A stretch of 64,000 nucleotides of DNA, taken from NCBI RefSeq assembly GCF_033304595.1, contig NZ_CP116341.1, positions 1,593,001 through 1,657,000 on the forward strand. Reading direction: 5' to 3'. This document shows positions 43,571-52,854 of the stretch, piece by piece. Both the position numbers and the translations under genes were made by a program. The notes beneath the pieces were generated by a model. It ran no database searches, was not told the DNA's origin, and saw only the letters and a program-made list of their open reading frames with translations. This DNA is from Sporosarcina jeotgali. GTDB lineage: Bacteria > Bacillota > Bacilli > Bacillales_A > Planococcaceae. Numbering within the stretch: the stretch's first letter is position 1; every line of letters starts with the position of its first letter.

Positions 43571-45310
43571 TTATGGTCGCGTTGCTGAGTCCGCTGCTTC
43601 CTCAGCCATTCTAAACAGCTGCACACTCGTATCCAATTCATCTGCAAGTCGTTTCATTTCGTTAGATTGTTCAGCTACATCAGTAATGGTTGCGGATGTC
43701 TCTTCACCTGATGCTGAAATATTTGATGTCATTTCTTCTAATGATCGAAGCGCATCCGACAGCATTTGGATATGACGTTCAGCCTCTCCAGATTTTTGTG
43801 CTTCTCGCATTAGACTTTCAGAAATCGCAGATACTTCTGCAACGGTTTCTTCAACAGCCGTGGAAATACCGCTTAATGTCTGCGCAGTTTGACGGACTGT
43901 TTCTGACCCTGTTTCAATCAGTTCACCGCTTTCTTCAGTAGAATGCACCACATCTGCAATGCTGGTAGAAATATCTTTTATCAGCTGTCCAACTTCCTGG
44001 ACGTCCTGATTAGATTGCTCAGCGAGTCGGCGCACTTCATCAGCAACGACTGCAAACCCTTTCCCATGTTCACCTGCTCTAGCTGCCTCGATAGAAGCAT
44101 TCAATGCGAGTAAATTGGTTTGGTCAGCAATATCTGAAATCGACTCTGTAATCGTTTGTATCTTCTTTGCGGAATCTATAAGACCTTGAATTGCTGATTT
44201 CGTACTGGAAGAGGATAGTGAAATCTTCTTCATATCATCACTTAGTGATACAGCACGTTCTCTGCCTTCTTCGGCCAACACCATCGTGTTTGATGAAATC
44301 GATGTTGCTTTCTTTGCGCGGTCATCCGCCAGGTGAAGATCATTCGCTAAATCTTGGATAAGAAGAGCAACTTGACCGGCACTTGCATTTCCGTCTACTA
44401 CAGAACTAGCTGCTTCATTAATATTTTCTGATACCATATGCGCTGCGCCTTCCATTTCTTTCAAGGAGTCCACAGTTTGTGTAGTGCTTAGAGTTAATTT
44501 AGTTGATGTTGTTTTGACGGTTCCGATCATACTCCGCAGATTGGATGCAAGCGTATTTAAGGTAATACCTAAATCCCCAACTTCATCTTTGCTTGAAACC
44601 TGTACGTCTGCAATCCCTAAATTACCGTCTGCGAGCTGTTTCGAGTGTTCTATCAACTCCGAAATCGGTCTTGTTTTTTTACGAAGCAAGAAGATTGTCA
44701 ATAACGCTGCGAGCAATAACGGCACGATGCTGATCAATATTCCGTTACGAACAACTCCCCATGTGCGGGAAGTAACAATTCCAGCATCAAAGTCGATTAC
44801 ACTTACAGCGATCACTTCTTTTGAAGGATCCTGATCTTTGAAAATAGGCGCATAGCCGGACAGCCGTTTCATTCCTGCAAAGTTATATGCTTTTGAATAT
44901 GTTGGATGCTTCATTTCTTTAAGCATAGCAATCGCTTCTTCATCTACTTTGAACTTATCTCCCGGTTTGAAACCGTTGTTTTGGAGATTGTCATCGACAG
45001 CAACTAATGTACCGTCTAAATCTACAATATATTGCGTTTCAAAAATATCTTTATGAGCGGTTGTCCAGTTAAGCTGCTCGCCCACTTTGTCTTGAGTGGA
45101 GCTGTCGCCTTCGAGAACTTTGTCCATATCTTCCGGTAATATAAGACCAGTTGTTATATTTGCACAACCATACGCTTCAATTCCAGCTGCTTCAAAAAGC
45201 TTGTCATATGCAGTCTTGTAGGTAGCTACAGAAGTGATTGCAAGCATGACAATAAGAATTCCAATAATCAAACTCCCCAGCTGGAACGTTAATGACCTTT
45301 TCATCTTCAT
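43571..45310 (-). CDS. Methyl-accepting chemotaxis protein
   Basis: This 579-residue transmembrane receptor has an N-terminal helix (about 10-30), a periplasmic-side sensor resembling a single Cache domain (about 32-190), a second helix (about 193-213, [17 protein letters not shown]), a HAMP linker (about 214-270) and the cytoplasmic signalling domain. The hairpin tip contains [22 protein letters not shown]. It should control CheA and swimming bias; the ligand is unknown. AGAGG precedes the ATG by about ten bases. It is divergent from the MarR gene. Confidence 0.95.
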   Translation of the reverse strand: MKMKRSLTFQLGSLIIGILIVMLAITSVATYKTAYDKLFEAAGIEAYGCANITTGLILPEDMDKVLEGDSSTQDKVGEQLNWTTAHKDIFETQYIVDLDGTLVAVDDNLQNNGFKPGDKFKVDEEAIAMLKEMKHPTYSKAYNFAGMKRLSGYAPIFKDQDPSKEVIAVSVIDFDAGIVTSRTWGVVRNGILISIVPLLLAALLTIFLLRKKTRPISELIEHSKQLADGNLGIADVQVSSKDEVGDLGITLNTLASNLRSMIGTVKTTSTKLTLSTTQTVDSLKEMEGAAHMVSENINEAASSVVDGNASAGQVALLIQDLANDLHLADDRAKKATSISSNTMVLAEEGRERAVSLSDDMKKISLSSSSTKSAIQGLIDSAKKIQTITESISDIADQTNLLALNASIEAARAGEHGKGFAVVADEVRRLAEQSNQDVQEVGQLIKDISTSIADVVHSTEESGELIETGSETVRQTAQTLSGISTAVEETVAEVSAISESLMREAQKSGEAERHIQMLSDALRSLEEMTSNISASGEETSATITDVAEQSNEMKRLADELDTSVQLFRMAEEAADSATRP

Positions 45311-45524
45311 GATTCATAATACCTCTTTCTAATTTCACATAATAAGGACTTTATTACTTTAAACTTTACCTCAAAACTCCTAGAAAAACTATACATACAT
45401 AATTATTTCACATAACCTTCACGATTCCTGCATATCTCTTATCGACTAAAATTTCAGCTTTCGAAGTCATTTTTCTCTATTTTTTATTTCACTTGGGGTA
45501 TGATTAGTTAGTATTTCATTTTGA

Positions 45525-45536
45525 ATAACCTGTTAT
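45525..45536. promoter_or_regulatory. Candidate MarR operator
   Basis: ATAAC-CT-GTTAT is a perfect 12-bp palindrome, within TTGAATAACCTGTTATGAA, 40 bp upstream of the MarR gene start and just after a TATGAT element at 45499-45504. Self-repression is inferred. Confidence 0.4.
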
Positions 45537-45576
45537 GAATCGCATTTCAGGTATATTACTACCGGAGGTTTACACA

Positions 45577-46020
45577 ATGTCTGATACTAACGATAAAAAT
45601 ATTTTTGAATTACTTCATACGATTGAAAAAATCAGCTATCAAATGGTTATTAAATGGCAGCAGCGATCCAATAACGACTTAGGTATTTCTCATATCCTTG
45701 TCTTGCAGGAATTGGTGAACGAGGGAGAAAGCCGGCCTTCTGATATTGCGAAGAAATTAAACTTTACACCCGCTTCCCTCACACACCTTTCAATGAAGCT
45801 AACGAAGCAAGGTTTAATTGAAAGAAGACAATCTGAAGAAGATAAGCGCACTAAATATTTATCCATCACCAATGCTGGCAAGGAGCTTGTCGAAAAAGCG
45901 TATAATGACGGTATCGAAGTCCGCCGTGAATTATTTTCACATATTTCTACAGAAGAACAGCAAAAAATGCTGGAGATTTACAGAAAGTTGGATGAAGCAC
46001 TTATGAAGCCCTCGAAATAA
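45577..46020 (+). CDS. MarR family transcriptional regulator
   Basis: The 147-residue dimeric winged-helix regulator has an N-terminal helix for dimerisation, the recognition helix in PSDIAKKLNFTPASLTHLSMKL (about 63-84) and the wing SEEDKRTKYLSITNAG (about 95-112). CCGGAGG lies before ATG 45577; the 14 extra in-frame residues upstream lack a ribosome site. It is followed after 24 bp by a lipid kinase gene, its most likely target besides itself. The effector is unknown. Confidence 0.9.
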   Translation: MSDTNDKNIFELLHTIEKISYQMVIKWQQRSNNDLGISHILVLQELVNEGESRPSDIAKKLNFTPASLTHLSMKLTKQGLIERRQSEEDKRTKYLSITNAGKELVEKAYNDGIEVRRELFSHISTEEQQKMLEIYRKLDEALMKPSK

Positions 46021-46044
46021 TTTAGTGGAGATGAGGTATGGCCT

Positions 46045-46947
46045 ATGTTTGCACTTATTGTCAATCCTTCTTCCGGCCGCGGTCGGGCAACCTCTCTATT
46101 TCAACAAGTCGAAGAAAGACTAATCCAACACGATTTAGCTTATACGACTCTGTTAAGTGATTCTAAGGACGCTTCGATTGAGTTTCTTAAACGACTTTTA
46201 GATGACTATAGACTAACAGCGATTATTATCATTGGCGGTGATGGTACTGCGGGATCTGTCGTTCAAGTCGCTTCAAATTACGCTATCCCGCTCGCTATTC
46301 TTCCCGCAGGTTCCGGAAATGACGCCGCAAGAGCGTTTAACCTTACATATGATCCAAATGTTTTCGTACAAAAACTAATCCACCTTTCTACGCAACAGGT
46401 CGATTTACTCAGTGTAAATGGAAAGAAAGGAATCACCATTGCGGCTGCAGGGGTGGATGCAGAGATTGGAGAAGCGGCAAATCACTCCTTTTATAAATCC
46501 TTCCTGAATAAATTCGGGATAGGAGGAGTCGCTTATCCAATCGCTGCGATTCATACACTCTGCACCTTTACACCATTTGAAGTCAGGTTGTCCATCGACA
46601 ACACCCCTCATGCTTGGCACCGCACGTGGCTGATTGCTGCAGGCAATACTCCATCTTACGGGGGTGGATTGCGTGTCTGTCCGGAGGCGTTGCCAAATGA
46701 CGGTGTGCTGCATATTACCGTGGCACATTCCGCTAGCAGGACATCTTTACTTCTTCGTTTGTTTCCGAAACTGCTTCAAGGTAATCTGATTCACAGCCCT
46801 TCCATCAGTTATTTAACAGGTACCGCCATAACGCTGCAAGCCAATCGAAATATTCTTCTTATACTCGATGGTGAACCTATCCATTCGCCACAGTTCACAA
46901 TTTGTATAGAAGCGGGTGGACTAAAGCTTGTAAACAGCAGCGAATAA
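46045..46947 (+). CDS. Diacylglycerol/sphingosine-type lipid kinase, YegS/DagK-like
   Basis: The 300-residue soluble kinase has the nucleotide-binding IVNPSSGRGRA (residues 5-15), GGDGT (about 64-68) and LPAGSGNDAARAF (about 92-104) blocks typical of DagK/YegS/LCB5-type kinases that phosphorylate diacylglycerol or related lipids. The C-terminal domain contains GDGVLHIT and LDGEP motifs. ATG 46045 follows GAGATGAGGT. It is probably cotranscribed with the upstream MarR gene. The exact lipid is undetermined. Confidence 0.9.
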   Translation: MFALIVNPSSGRGRATSLFQQVEERLIQHDLAYTTLLSDSKDASIEFLKRLLDDYRLTAIIIIGGDGTAGSVVQVASNYAIPLAILPAGSGNDAARAFNLTYDPNVFVQKLIHLSTQQVDLLSVNGKKGITIAAAGVDAEIGEAANHSFYKSFLNKFGIGGVAYPIAAIHTLCTFTPFEVRLSIDNTPHAWHRTWLIAAGNTPSYGGGLRVCPEALPNDGVLHITVAHSASRTSLLLRLFPKLLQGNLIHSPSISYLTGTAITLQANRNILLILDGEPIHSPQFTICIEAGGLKLVNSSE

Positions 46948-47081
46948 CTCATATTTTCATAAAGAAAACGCTTTCATATTATTCTCGGACTAAATGTTCT
47001 AACTATTTAGACTAAGTTGTTGTATTCTCCCTGCTCCTCATGGTAGTATTGAAAAATGCTAGTGTTGAGGAGGTCGCCCCA

Positions 47082-48353
47082 TTGACAAACGTTCAAGAAG
47101 TAGAAAAGAAAAGTTTAGGTATTGAAGATATTTTGATAGCGAATCAGGTGTTAAAAGATATCGTGGCACATACGCCTCTTCAGAAAAACGAGCGGTTGTC
47201 AGAAGAATATGGATGTACCGTTTATATAAAACGAGAGGACTTGCAGCATGTTCGATCGTTCAAACTCAGAGGCGCTTATTATAAAATCAAGCGGATTGAA
47301 TCCGCTGCTTTAGAAAAAGGAATTGTTTGTGCGAGTGCTGGTAATCACGCTCAAGGAGTAGCCTTTGCATGTGCGCAGCTAGGAATTGACGGGAAAATCT
47401 TTATGCCCTTAACGACACCTAAGCAAAAGGTGGATCAAGTTAAAATGTTCGGTAAAGGGTTTGTTGAAATCTTATTAACGGGAGATACGTTCGATGATTC
47501 CTTTGACAGTGCAATACTTTGTACAGAGGAAGAGGATCGAATATTCATTCATCCTTTTGACGATTTCGACATTATTGCCGGTCAAGCTACGGTGGCTGTG
47601 GAAATTATGAATGACATCGAACAGCCGATTGACTATGTATTTTCAAGCATCGGCGGCGGCGGACTTATGTCCGGTATGAGCACATACATTAAGAATTTAT
47701 CTCCGTTAACGAAGATGATTGGTGTTGAACCTGCTGGAGCAGCGAGCATGAAATCCTCTTTTGATAATGGAAAGCTTACACCGTTAGCCTCGATTGATAA
47801 GTTTGTTGACGGCGCTGCAGTAAAGTGCCCTGGCCAGAAGACGTTCGATATTTGTTTTGAACTGGTGGAAGAAATCGTAGCAGTTCCAGAAGGTAAAGTA
47901 TGTACAGCAATTCTTGAACTGTATAATAAGCACGCAATTATTGCAGAACCTGCAGGAGCGCTCCCGATTGCCGCACTGGATTATTATAAAGATGAAATTA
48001 AAGGAAAATCGATTGTCGTTGTCATTAGCGGCGGAAATAACGATATCGGCAGAATGCAGGAAATCAAAGAGAAATCATTGATTCACGAAGGATTATTGTA
48101 TTATTTCATAGTGAATTTCCCTCAGCGTGCAGGAGCACTGCGTCAATTCCTTGATAATGTTCTCGGTCCGAATGATGATATTACCACATTTGAATATACG
48201 AAGAAAAACAACAAAGAAAACGGCCCGGGACTCGTAGGAATTGAGCTGAAGCATCCTGAAGAGTATGAAGGACTGCTAGACAGGATGCGATCGAATGGTT
48301 TCTCATTTACTGAAGTGAATAATGACAGCACGTTGTTCGATTTGCTAATTTAG
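47082..48353 (+). CDS. ilvA: Threonine ammonia-lyase (threonine deaminase)
   Basis: IlvA makes 2-oxobutyrate from threonine, the first step to isoleucine. The PLP Lys is in RSFKLRGAYY (about 52), SAGNHAQGVA binds PLP and the glycine loop GGGGLMSG follows. The C-terminal regulatory ACT-like domain is single (about 330-423), giving 423 residues, the B. subtilis length. TTG at 47082 is chosen as start because GAGGAGG sits eight bases before it, while the in-frame ATG at 47040 has no ribosome site. Feedback inhibition by isoleucine is expected from the family. Confidence 0.93.
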   Translation: MTNVQEVEKKSLGIEDILIANQVLKDIVAHTPLQKNERLSEEYGCTVYIKREDLQHVRSFKLRGAYYKIKRIESAALEKGIVCASAGNHAQGVAFACAQLGIDGKIFMPLTTPKQKVDQVKMFGKGFVEILLTGDTFDDSFDSAILCTEEEDRIFIHPFDDFDIIAGQATVAVEIMNDIEQPIDYVFSSIGGGGLMSGMSTYIKNLSPLTKMIGVEPAGAASMKSSFDNGKLTPLASIDKFVDGAAVKCPGQKTFDICFELVEEIVAVPEGKVCTAILELYNKHAIIAEPAGALPIAALDYYKDEIKGKSIVVVISGGNNDIGRMQEIKEKSLIHEGLLYYFIVNFPQRAGALRQFLDNVLGPNDDITTFEYTKKNNKENGPGLVGIELKHPEEYEGLLDRMRSNGFSFTEVNNDSTLFDLLI

Positions 48354-48356
48354 TGA

Positions 48357-48403
48357 AACAAAAAACAGACAAAGCTCTAAATCGCTTTGTCTGTTTTTTG
48401 TTT
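48357..48403. terminator. Bidirectional terminator, ilvA versus gabD
   Basis: AAAAACAGACAAAGC/GCTTTGTCTGTTTTT is a perfect 15-bp stem between convergent genes. Confidence 0.92.
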
Positions 48404-49822
48404 TCACAATCCCACTGAAATGTATTTCACTTCTACAAATTCTTCTATCCCTTGGCGGCCCCCTTCTCTGCCTAAACCGCTTTGTTTAAATCCGCCAAAT
48501 GGTGCTTGCGGTGAAGAGGGTGATCCGTCGTTCAGACCGACAATTCCATATTCAAGCTGTTCACTCATTCGGATTCCTCTGCTGAGGTTTTCGGTGAAGA
48601 GATAGGCTGCTAGTCCGAAAATGGTATCATTCGCCCGTTGAATTGCTTCCTCTTCTGTCTTGAATACAGAAATCGGAGCAACGGGTCCAAATGTTTCTTC
48701 ATTCATACATAACATATCTTCGGTTACACCTGTCAGCACAGTCGGTTCATAGATCAGTCCATCTAACTTTTTACCGCCTGTCGCAACTTTGGCACCTTTG
48801 TCGAGTGCATCTTTTACATGTTTCTCTACTTTTTCAATCGCCTTTTCATCAATCAATGGACCAATTTTAGTACCCTCTGCAAGACCATCCCCTGTCTTCA
48901 GAGCCTGAACCTTAGCAGTGAATATTTTTGTAAACTCTTCGACAATCGACTCTTGGACATAGACGCGATTCGCACAGACGCATGTTTGACCGGCATTTCT
49001 AAACTTCGTAGCAATAACACCATCCGCAGCTTTTTCCAGGTTACTGTCTTCCATCACAATCGCAGGTGCGAGCCCCCCAAGTTCCAGTGACACTTTTTTC
49101 ACTGTATCCGATGCTTTCTTCATCAAACCTCGTCCAACTTCCGTGGAACCTGTAAACGTGATTTTTTTAACACGACCATCTTCGAGCCAAGCATCGCTAA
49201 TTGTTTTTGAATCCCCCGTGACAACATTCACGACACCTGGAGGGATTCCCGCTTCCAATGCGAGTCTTCCGAGCTTAATGGCAGTCAGAGGGGTTTGACG
49301 GGATGGTTTTATGACGACTGTACATCCCACCGCAAGCGCAGGTGCCACTTTCCGTGTAATCATTGCAGCTGGGAAATTCCATGGTGTAATGGCAGCGACG
49401 ACACCGACTGGTTGTTTAGTGACAAACATGCGCTTATTTTGTTGTGTGGCAGGAATCGTTTCCCCATAAAGACGCTTCGCTTCTTCTGCATACCACTCGT
49501 TGAAGCCATTTGCATAATCGATTTCACCAACTGCTTCTTTTGTTGGCTTCCCTTGTTCCAGCGTCATAGTTTTGGCTAAATCGTATTTGTCGCGTTCAAT
49601 CAGATCATGCCATTTCATGATCAGTTCGCTGCGTTCATACGCAGAGAGTGCGGCCCAGTCCGGAAATGCTTTACTTGCTTCATCTACAGCAAGAACCGCT
49701 TCTTTTTCCCCGCCGTTTGGCACATCTGCAATCTCTTTTTGAGTGAATGGATTAACAATAGAGATTTTCTCCAGTTTGTCACCGAAGTCCGGTTTTCCAA
49801 TAATCATTTCGTAGCTTTCCAT
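48404..49822 (-). CDS. gabD: Succinate-semialdehyde dehydrogenase, GabD type
   Basis: This NAD(P)-dependent aldehyde dehydrogenase of 472 residues probably oxidises succinate semialdehyde to succinate in GABA breakdown. The nucleotide-binding TFTGSTEVGR (about 223-232), catalytic Glu in LELGG (about 247-251) and nucleophile Cys in AGQTCVCANR (about 281-285) are intact, with SSPQAPFGGFKQSG near the end. Substrate choice is by similarity only. AGGAGG precedes the ATG. No GABA transaminase gene adjoins. Confidence 0.85.
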   Translation of the reverse strand: MESYEMIIGKPDFGDKLEKISIVNPFTQKEIADVPNGGEKEAVLAVDEASKAFPDWAALSAYERSELIMKWHDLIERDKYDLAKTMTLEQGKPTKEAVGEIDYANGFNEWYAEEAKRLYGETIPATQQNKRMFVTKQPVGVVAAITPWNFPAAMITRKVAPALAVGCTVVIKPSRQTPLTAIKLGRLALEAGIPPGVVNVVTGDSKTISDAWLEDGRVKKITFTGSTEVGRGLMKKASDTVKKVSLELGGLAPAIVMEDSNLEKAADGVIATKFRNAGQTCVCANRVYVQESIVEEFTKIFTAKVQALKTGDGLAEGTKIGPLIDEKAIEKVEKHVKDALDKGAKVATGGKKLDGLIYEPTVLTGVTEDMLCMNEETFGPVAPISVFKTEEEAIQRANDTIFGLAAYLFTENLSRGIRMSEQLEYGIVGLNDGSPSSPQAPFGGFKQSGLGREGGRQGIEEFVEVKYISVGL

Positions 49823-49907
49823 TTAAAATTCCTCCTTCAAAATCGATGGTTCCTATCAACACGAATCCTCACATGAGGTGTGATAAACATAAGATTTGAC
49901 GGTTGTT

Positions 49908-49942
49908 CTCAGTTTTTGAATGCTTCACAACAGAAAACTGAG
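49908..49942. promoter_or_regulatory. Inverted repeat upstream of selD
   Basis: CTCAGTTTT (49908-49916) and AAAACTGAG (49934-49942) are perfectly complementary with a 17-base loop. The sequence TGTGATAAAC occurs before and after it (49880 and 49949). It could be an operator or attenuator-like hairpin for selD; no known factor is recognised. Confidence 0.4.
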
Positions 49943-50018
49943 CGTTTTGTGATAAACTGAACGATAGCAAGCTTTTCGGGCTTACTGAACAAAACAAGAA
50001 TTGTGAGGCGACGTACAC

Positions 50019-51062
50019 ATGGAAACAACCGTTAAACTAACGACACTTACAAAAAAAGGAGGCTGCGGCTGCAAAATCGGACCAGCAGATTTAGCTGAAG
50101 TTTTGCGCACGCTCCCTACTGCTACACCGAATCCAAACCTATTGGTAGGATTGGATACAAGCGATGATGCCGGTGTTTACAAGTTAACAGACGATCTTGC
50201 AATCGTGCAAACACTGGATTTCTTCACACCGATCGTGGATGACCCGTACGACTTCGGTCAAATTGCTGCAACTAATGCGATCAGTGATGTCTACGCAATG
50301 GGAGGAACTCCAATAACTGCCCTTAATATAGTTGCATTCCCTATTGCAGTACTCGACAAAACAATTTTGACAGAAATTCTTCGCGGGGCTGGCGACAAAT
50401 TGAAAGAAGCTGGCGTCGCTCTGGTCGGCGGGCATTCGATTGACGACCAGGAGCCGAAGTTCGGTCTCGCAGTGACAGGTACTGTTCATCCGGATAAAAT
50501 CCGACCGAATGCAGGGGCGCTTCCTGGAGATATTCTAATTTTAACAAAGCCAATCGGAGTAGGAATTTACACGACTTCATTGAAACATGGCGAGCTATCA
50601 GAAGAAGAAATCAAACACGTGACCTCAATCATGACAACATTGAACAAAACAGCTGCTGAAACGATGGCTGATTTCGATGTTCATGCAGTTACAGATGTGA
50701 CTGGATTCGGTCTGCTTGGGCATACTTCTGAGATGGCGAAAGGTAGCAATGCGGGCATCACAATTGAAGCGAGTGCGGTTCCAGTCCTCCCCCGTGCTAA
50801 AGAATTAGCTGAAGGCGGCCACGTCCCGGGCGGAACCAAGAACAATTTCGCACATCTTGAAAATGATGTTACATTTGCAAGTCACTTAAACCAGATCGAT
50901 CAATACATTTTGTGCGATGCGGTTACTTCTGGAGGGTTGCTGATCGCAGTTGCTCCTAATGAGGCTGATGAGCTGTTATCTGCCTTGCAGAAGAATGGTG
51001 TAGATGCAAAACAAATTGGTAAAGTTACGTCTGAAAATCCCGGACACATTACAGTCCAATAA
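50019..51062 (+). CDS. selD: Selenide, water dikinase
   Basis: SelD makes selenophosphate from selenide and ATP. The 347-residue PurM/AIRS-type enzyme has the glycine-rich N-terminus with catalytic KGGCGCKIGP (the first Cys takes the place that is Sec in some SelD proteins), GLDTSDDAGVY, the NAISDVYAMGG metal/ATP motif and VTDVTGFGLLGH. The window shows no selA, selB or selC, but mnmH follows 12 bp later, so selenium use here points to 2-selenouridine tRNA. GAGGCG precedes the ATG. Confidence 0.95.
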   Translation: METTVKLTTLTKKGGCGCKIGPADLAEVLRTLPTATPNPNLLVGLDTSDDAGVYKLTDDLAIVQTLDFFTPIVDDPYDFGQIAATNAISDVYAMGGTPITALNIVAFPIAVLDKTILTEILRGAGDKLKEAGVALVGGHSIDDQEPKFGLAVTGTVHPDKIRPNAGALPGDILILTKPIGVGIYTTSLKHGELSEEEIKHVTSIMTTLNKTAAETMADFDVHAVTDVTGFGLLGHTSEMAKGSNAGITIEASAVPVLPRAKELAEGGHVPGGTKNNFAHLENDVTFASHLNQIDQYILCDAVTSGGLLIAVAPNEADELLSALQKNGVDAKQIGKVTSENPGHITVQ

Positions 51063-51074
51063 GAAGGTGCATGT

Positions 51075-52118
51075 ATGTTTCGAGATATAACGCTGCGAGA
51101 TTTAATGGGGCTCCACGCCAAAGAGCCCCATACAATGATCGATGTCCGATCTCCTAAAGAATTTGCAGAGGCAAGCATTCCAGGCGCCTTGAATATTCCT
51201 GTTTTTAATGATGAAGAGCGTGCAGAAGTCGGAACGATCTATAAGCAAGTGGGTCAAGCCGAAGCAAAAAAACGAGGACTCGCTATTTTTGCTGAAAAAC
51301 TCCCTGATTTCATTGCTGAGTTTGAAAAGATTGATACGTCTATGACCGTTTTTTGCTGGCGCGGCGGGATGCGCAGTAAGACTGCAGCAACGGTTCTCGA
51401 TCTCATGGGAATCCACGCGCATAGACTTACAGGAGGCATTCGCACATATCGCCAATGGGTGGTCGAAGAGCTGAATGCAATCGAATATAAACCTGAGCTG
51501 ATTGTGTTAAACGGCTATACGGGGTCCGGCAAAACGGTGATTTTGCATAAGTTAGCTGAAGTGAACGAACCGATTATAGACTTAGAAAATTTAGCCGGCC
51601 ATCGCGGGTCGATTTTCGGTCAGATCGGGTTAGAAGGCAGTAATCAGAAAAACTTCGAATCGTTGCTTTTACATGATTTAAAACGGACCAATGATGAGAA
51701 AGTTGTATTTATCGAAGGCGAGAGTAAACGGATCGGCAAAGTAACGATGCCTGGTTTCTTGTTTGATAAAAAAGAACACAGTCGGCAGCTGATCATCAAA
51801 CTCCCCATTCAAGAGCGTGTGAGAATTACGCTGGAAGACTATAAACCAGCAGAGCGGCCAGAAGAGTTTATAAAGGCATTTGAGCAAATCCGGCGTCGGA
51901 TCCACGTACCGATTGCAAAAGAAATTGAAGTTGCGCTGGATAACGGTGATTTCGAGACAGCTACCCTGTTACTCCTTGAGCATTACTACGATCCTCGCTA
52001 TCAGCATTCTACTGGAAAAGTGGATGATGAGTTAAAAGTGGCGATTGAAGCGGATACTGTGGACGAGGCGTTCGAAAAAGTACTGGCGTGGAAAAAAGAA
52101 TATATGAAGTTGATATAA
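51075..52118 (+). CDS. mnmH: tRNA 2-selenouridine synthase
   Basis: MnmH (SelU/YbbB) replaces sulfur by selenium at wobble 2-thiouridine of tRNAs for Lys, Glu and Gln, using selenophosphate. The 347 residues comprise an N-terminal rhodanese domain (about 1-130) with the active Cys in FCWRGGMRS and a C-terminal P-loop domain with GYTGSGKT (about 146-153). AAGAAGGTG precedes the ATG and the gene is coupled to selD. A long GC-rich terminator follows the stop. Confidence 0.95.
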   Translation: MFRDITLRDLMGLHAKEPHTMIDVRSPKEFAEASIPGALNIPVFNDEERAEVGTIYKQVGQAEAKKRGLAIFAEKLPDFIAEFEKIDTSMTVFCWRGGMRSKTAATVLDLMGIHAHRLTGGIRTYRQWVVEELNAIEYKPELIVLNGYTGSGKTVILHKLAEVNEPIIDLENLAGHRGSIFGQIGLEGSNQKNFESLLLHDLKRTNDEKVVFIEGESKRIGKVTMPGFLFDKKEHSRQLIIKLPIQERVRITLEDYKPAERPEEFIKAFEQIRRRIHVPIAKEIEVALDNGDFETATLLLLEHYYDPRYQHSTGKVDDELKVAIEADTVDEAFEKVLAWKKEYMKLI

Positions 52119-52178
52119 GGAAAGCATGCACACCGTTGGGGGTCGTTTGACGACACCCTGGCGTGCATGCTTTTTTTG
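52119..52178 (+). terminator. Terminator of selD-mnmH
   Basis: AAAGCATGCAC/GTGCATGCTTT forms the outer stem and GGGTCGT/ACGACACCC the inner one, followed by TTTTTTT. Confidence 0.88.
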
Positions 52179-52456
52179 TTGTGTTTTAAACGAAATGTGG
52201 ATGTGTATGCTGCAGACGGACGCTTATCAAAACAAGTAAGTATAATCAGTGTGCCGCTTGGAAATTGGGTTGTGGCTTAGATACACAGTTCGTGAATTAA
52301 GTGCACTTAACCAATCAAATCTCTTATGTTTTTTCATTTTGCGTAGATTTGGGATACCGGTTCACCAGTTCCATTATGAAAGAAATTAATTGGTAGCGCT
52401 TCGCTTGATTTTTCGCGGGCTATTGCTTCAATTTCAGGTGTTAGAGATATTGGTGG

Positions 52457-52836
52457 ATTTATGAGTGCATTTTAATTGGGTTGTGAGCGCTTTTCTTGGG
52501 TTATGATCATATTTTCAGCTTTATGAGCACTTTCTCTGGTTTATGGTCACTTTTCCAGGTTTATGATCACTTCCCCTGGGTTATGATCACTTTTCCAGGT
52601 TTATGATCACTTCCCCTGGGTTATGATCACTTTTCTAGTTTTATGAGCACTTTCCCAGCTTTATGATCACTTTTCCAAATTTATGAGCACTTCCCCTGAG
52701 TTATGATCACTTTTCCAGGTTTATGAGCACTTTCCCTGGTTTATGATCACTTTCACAGATTTATGATCACTTCCCTAGCTTTATGAGCACTTTCCCTGGT
52801 TTATGATCACATCGCCAGAGATATAAGCATATTCCA
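52457..52836. repeat. 20-bp tandem repeat array, block 2
   Basis: At least 17 units starting TTATGATCAC or TTATGAGCAC follow one another every 20 bp exactly from 52481 to 52801, with a degenerate copy at each end. They share the consensus TTATGAKCACTTTTCCAGGT with block 1 and the same orientation, but A and B types are not strictly alternated. All frames contain stops. It lies between the mnmH terminator and the opposing tcdA gene. The stretch 52179-52456 holds nothing recognisable. Array, terminator and that stretch fill the 736-bp gap. Confidence 0.95.
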
Positions 52837-52854
52837 CCACCTCTTCAGCCACCC

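Noticed and set aside
47040-47081. ATG start for ilvA
   Set aside because: No ribosome site precedes it, and GAGGAGG lies downstream of it, eight bases before TTG 47082, which also gives the family length.
52179-52456. Decayed gene between mnmH and the array
   Set aside because: No frame of useful length, no recognisable residue motif and no promoter; treated as plain intergenic DNA.
52457-52836. Repetitive coding sequence
   Set aside because: Stops (TGA, TAA) occur in every frame on both strands within a few units.
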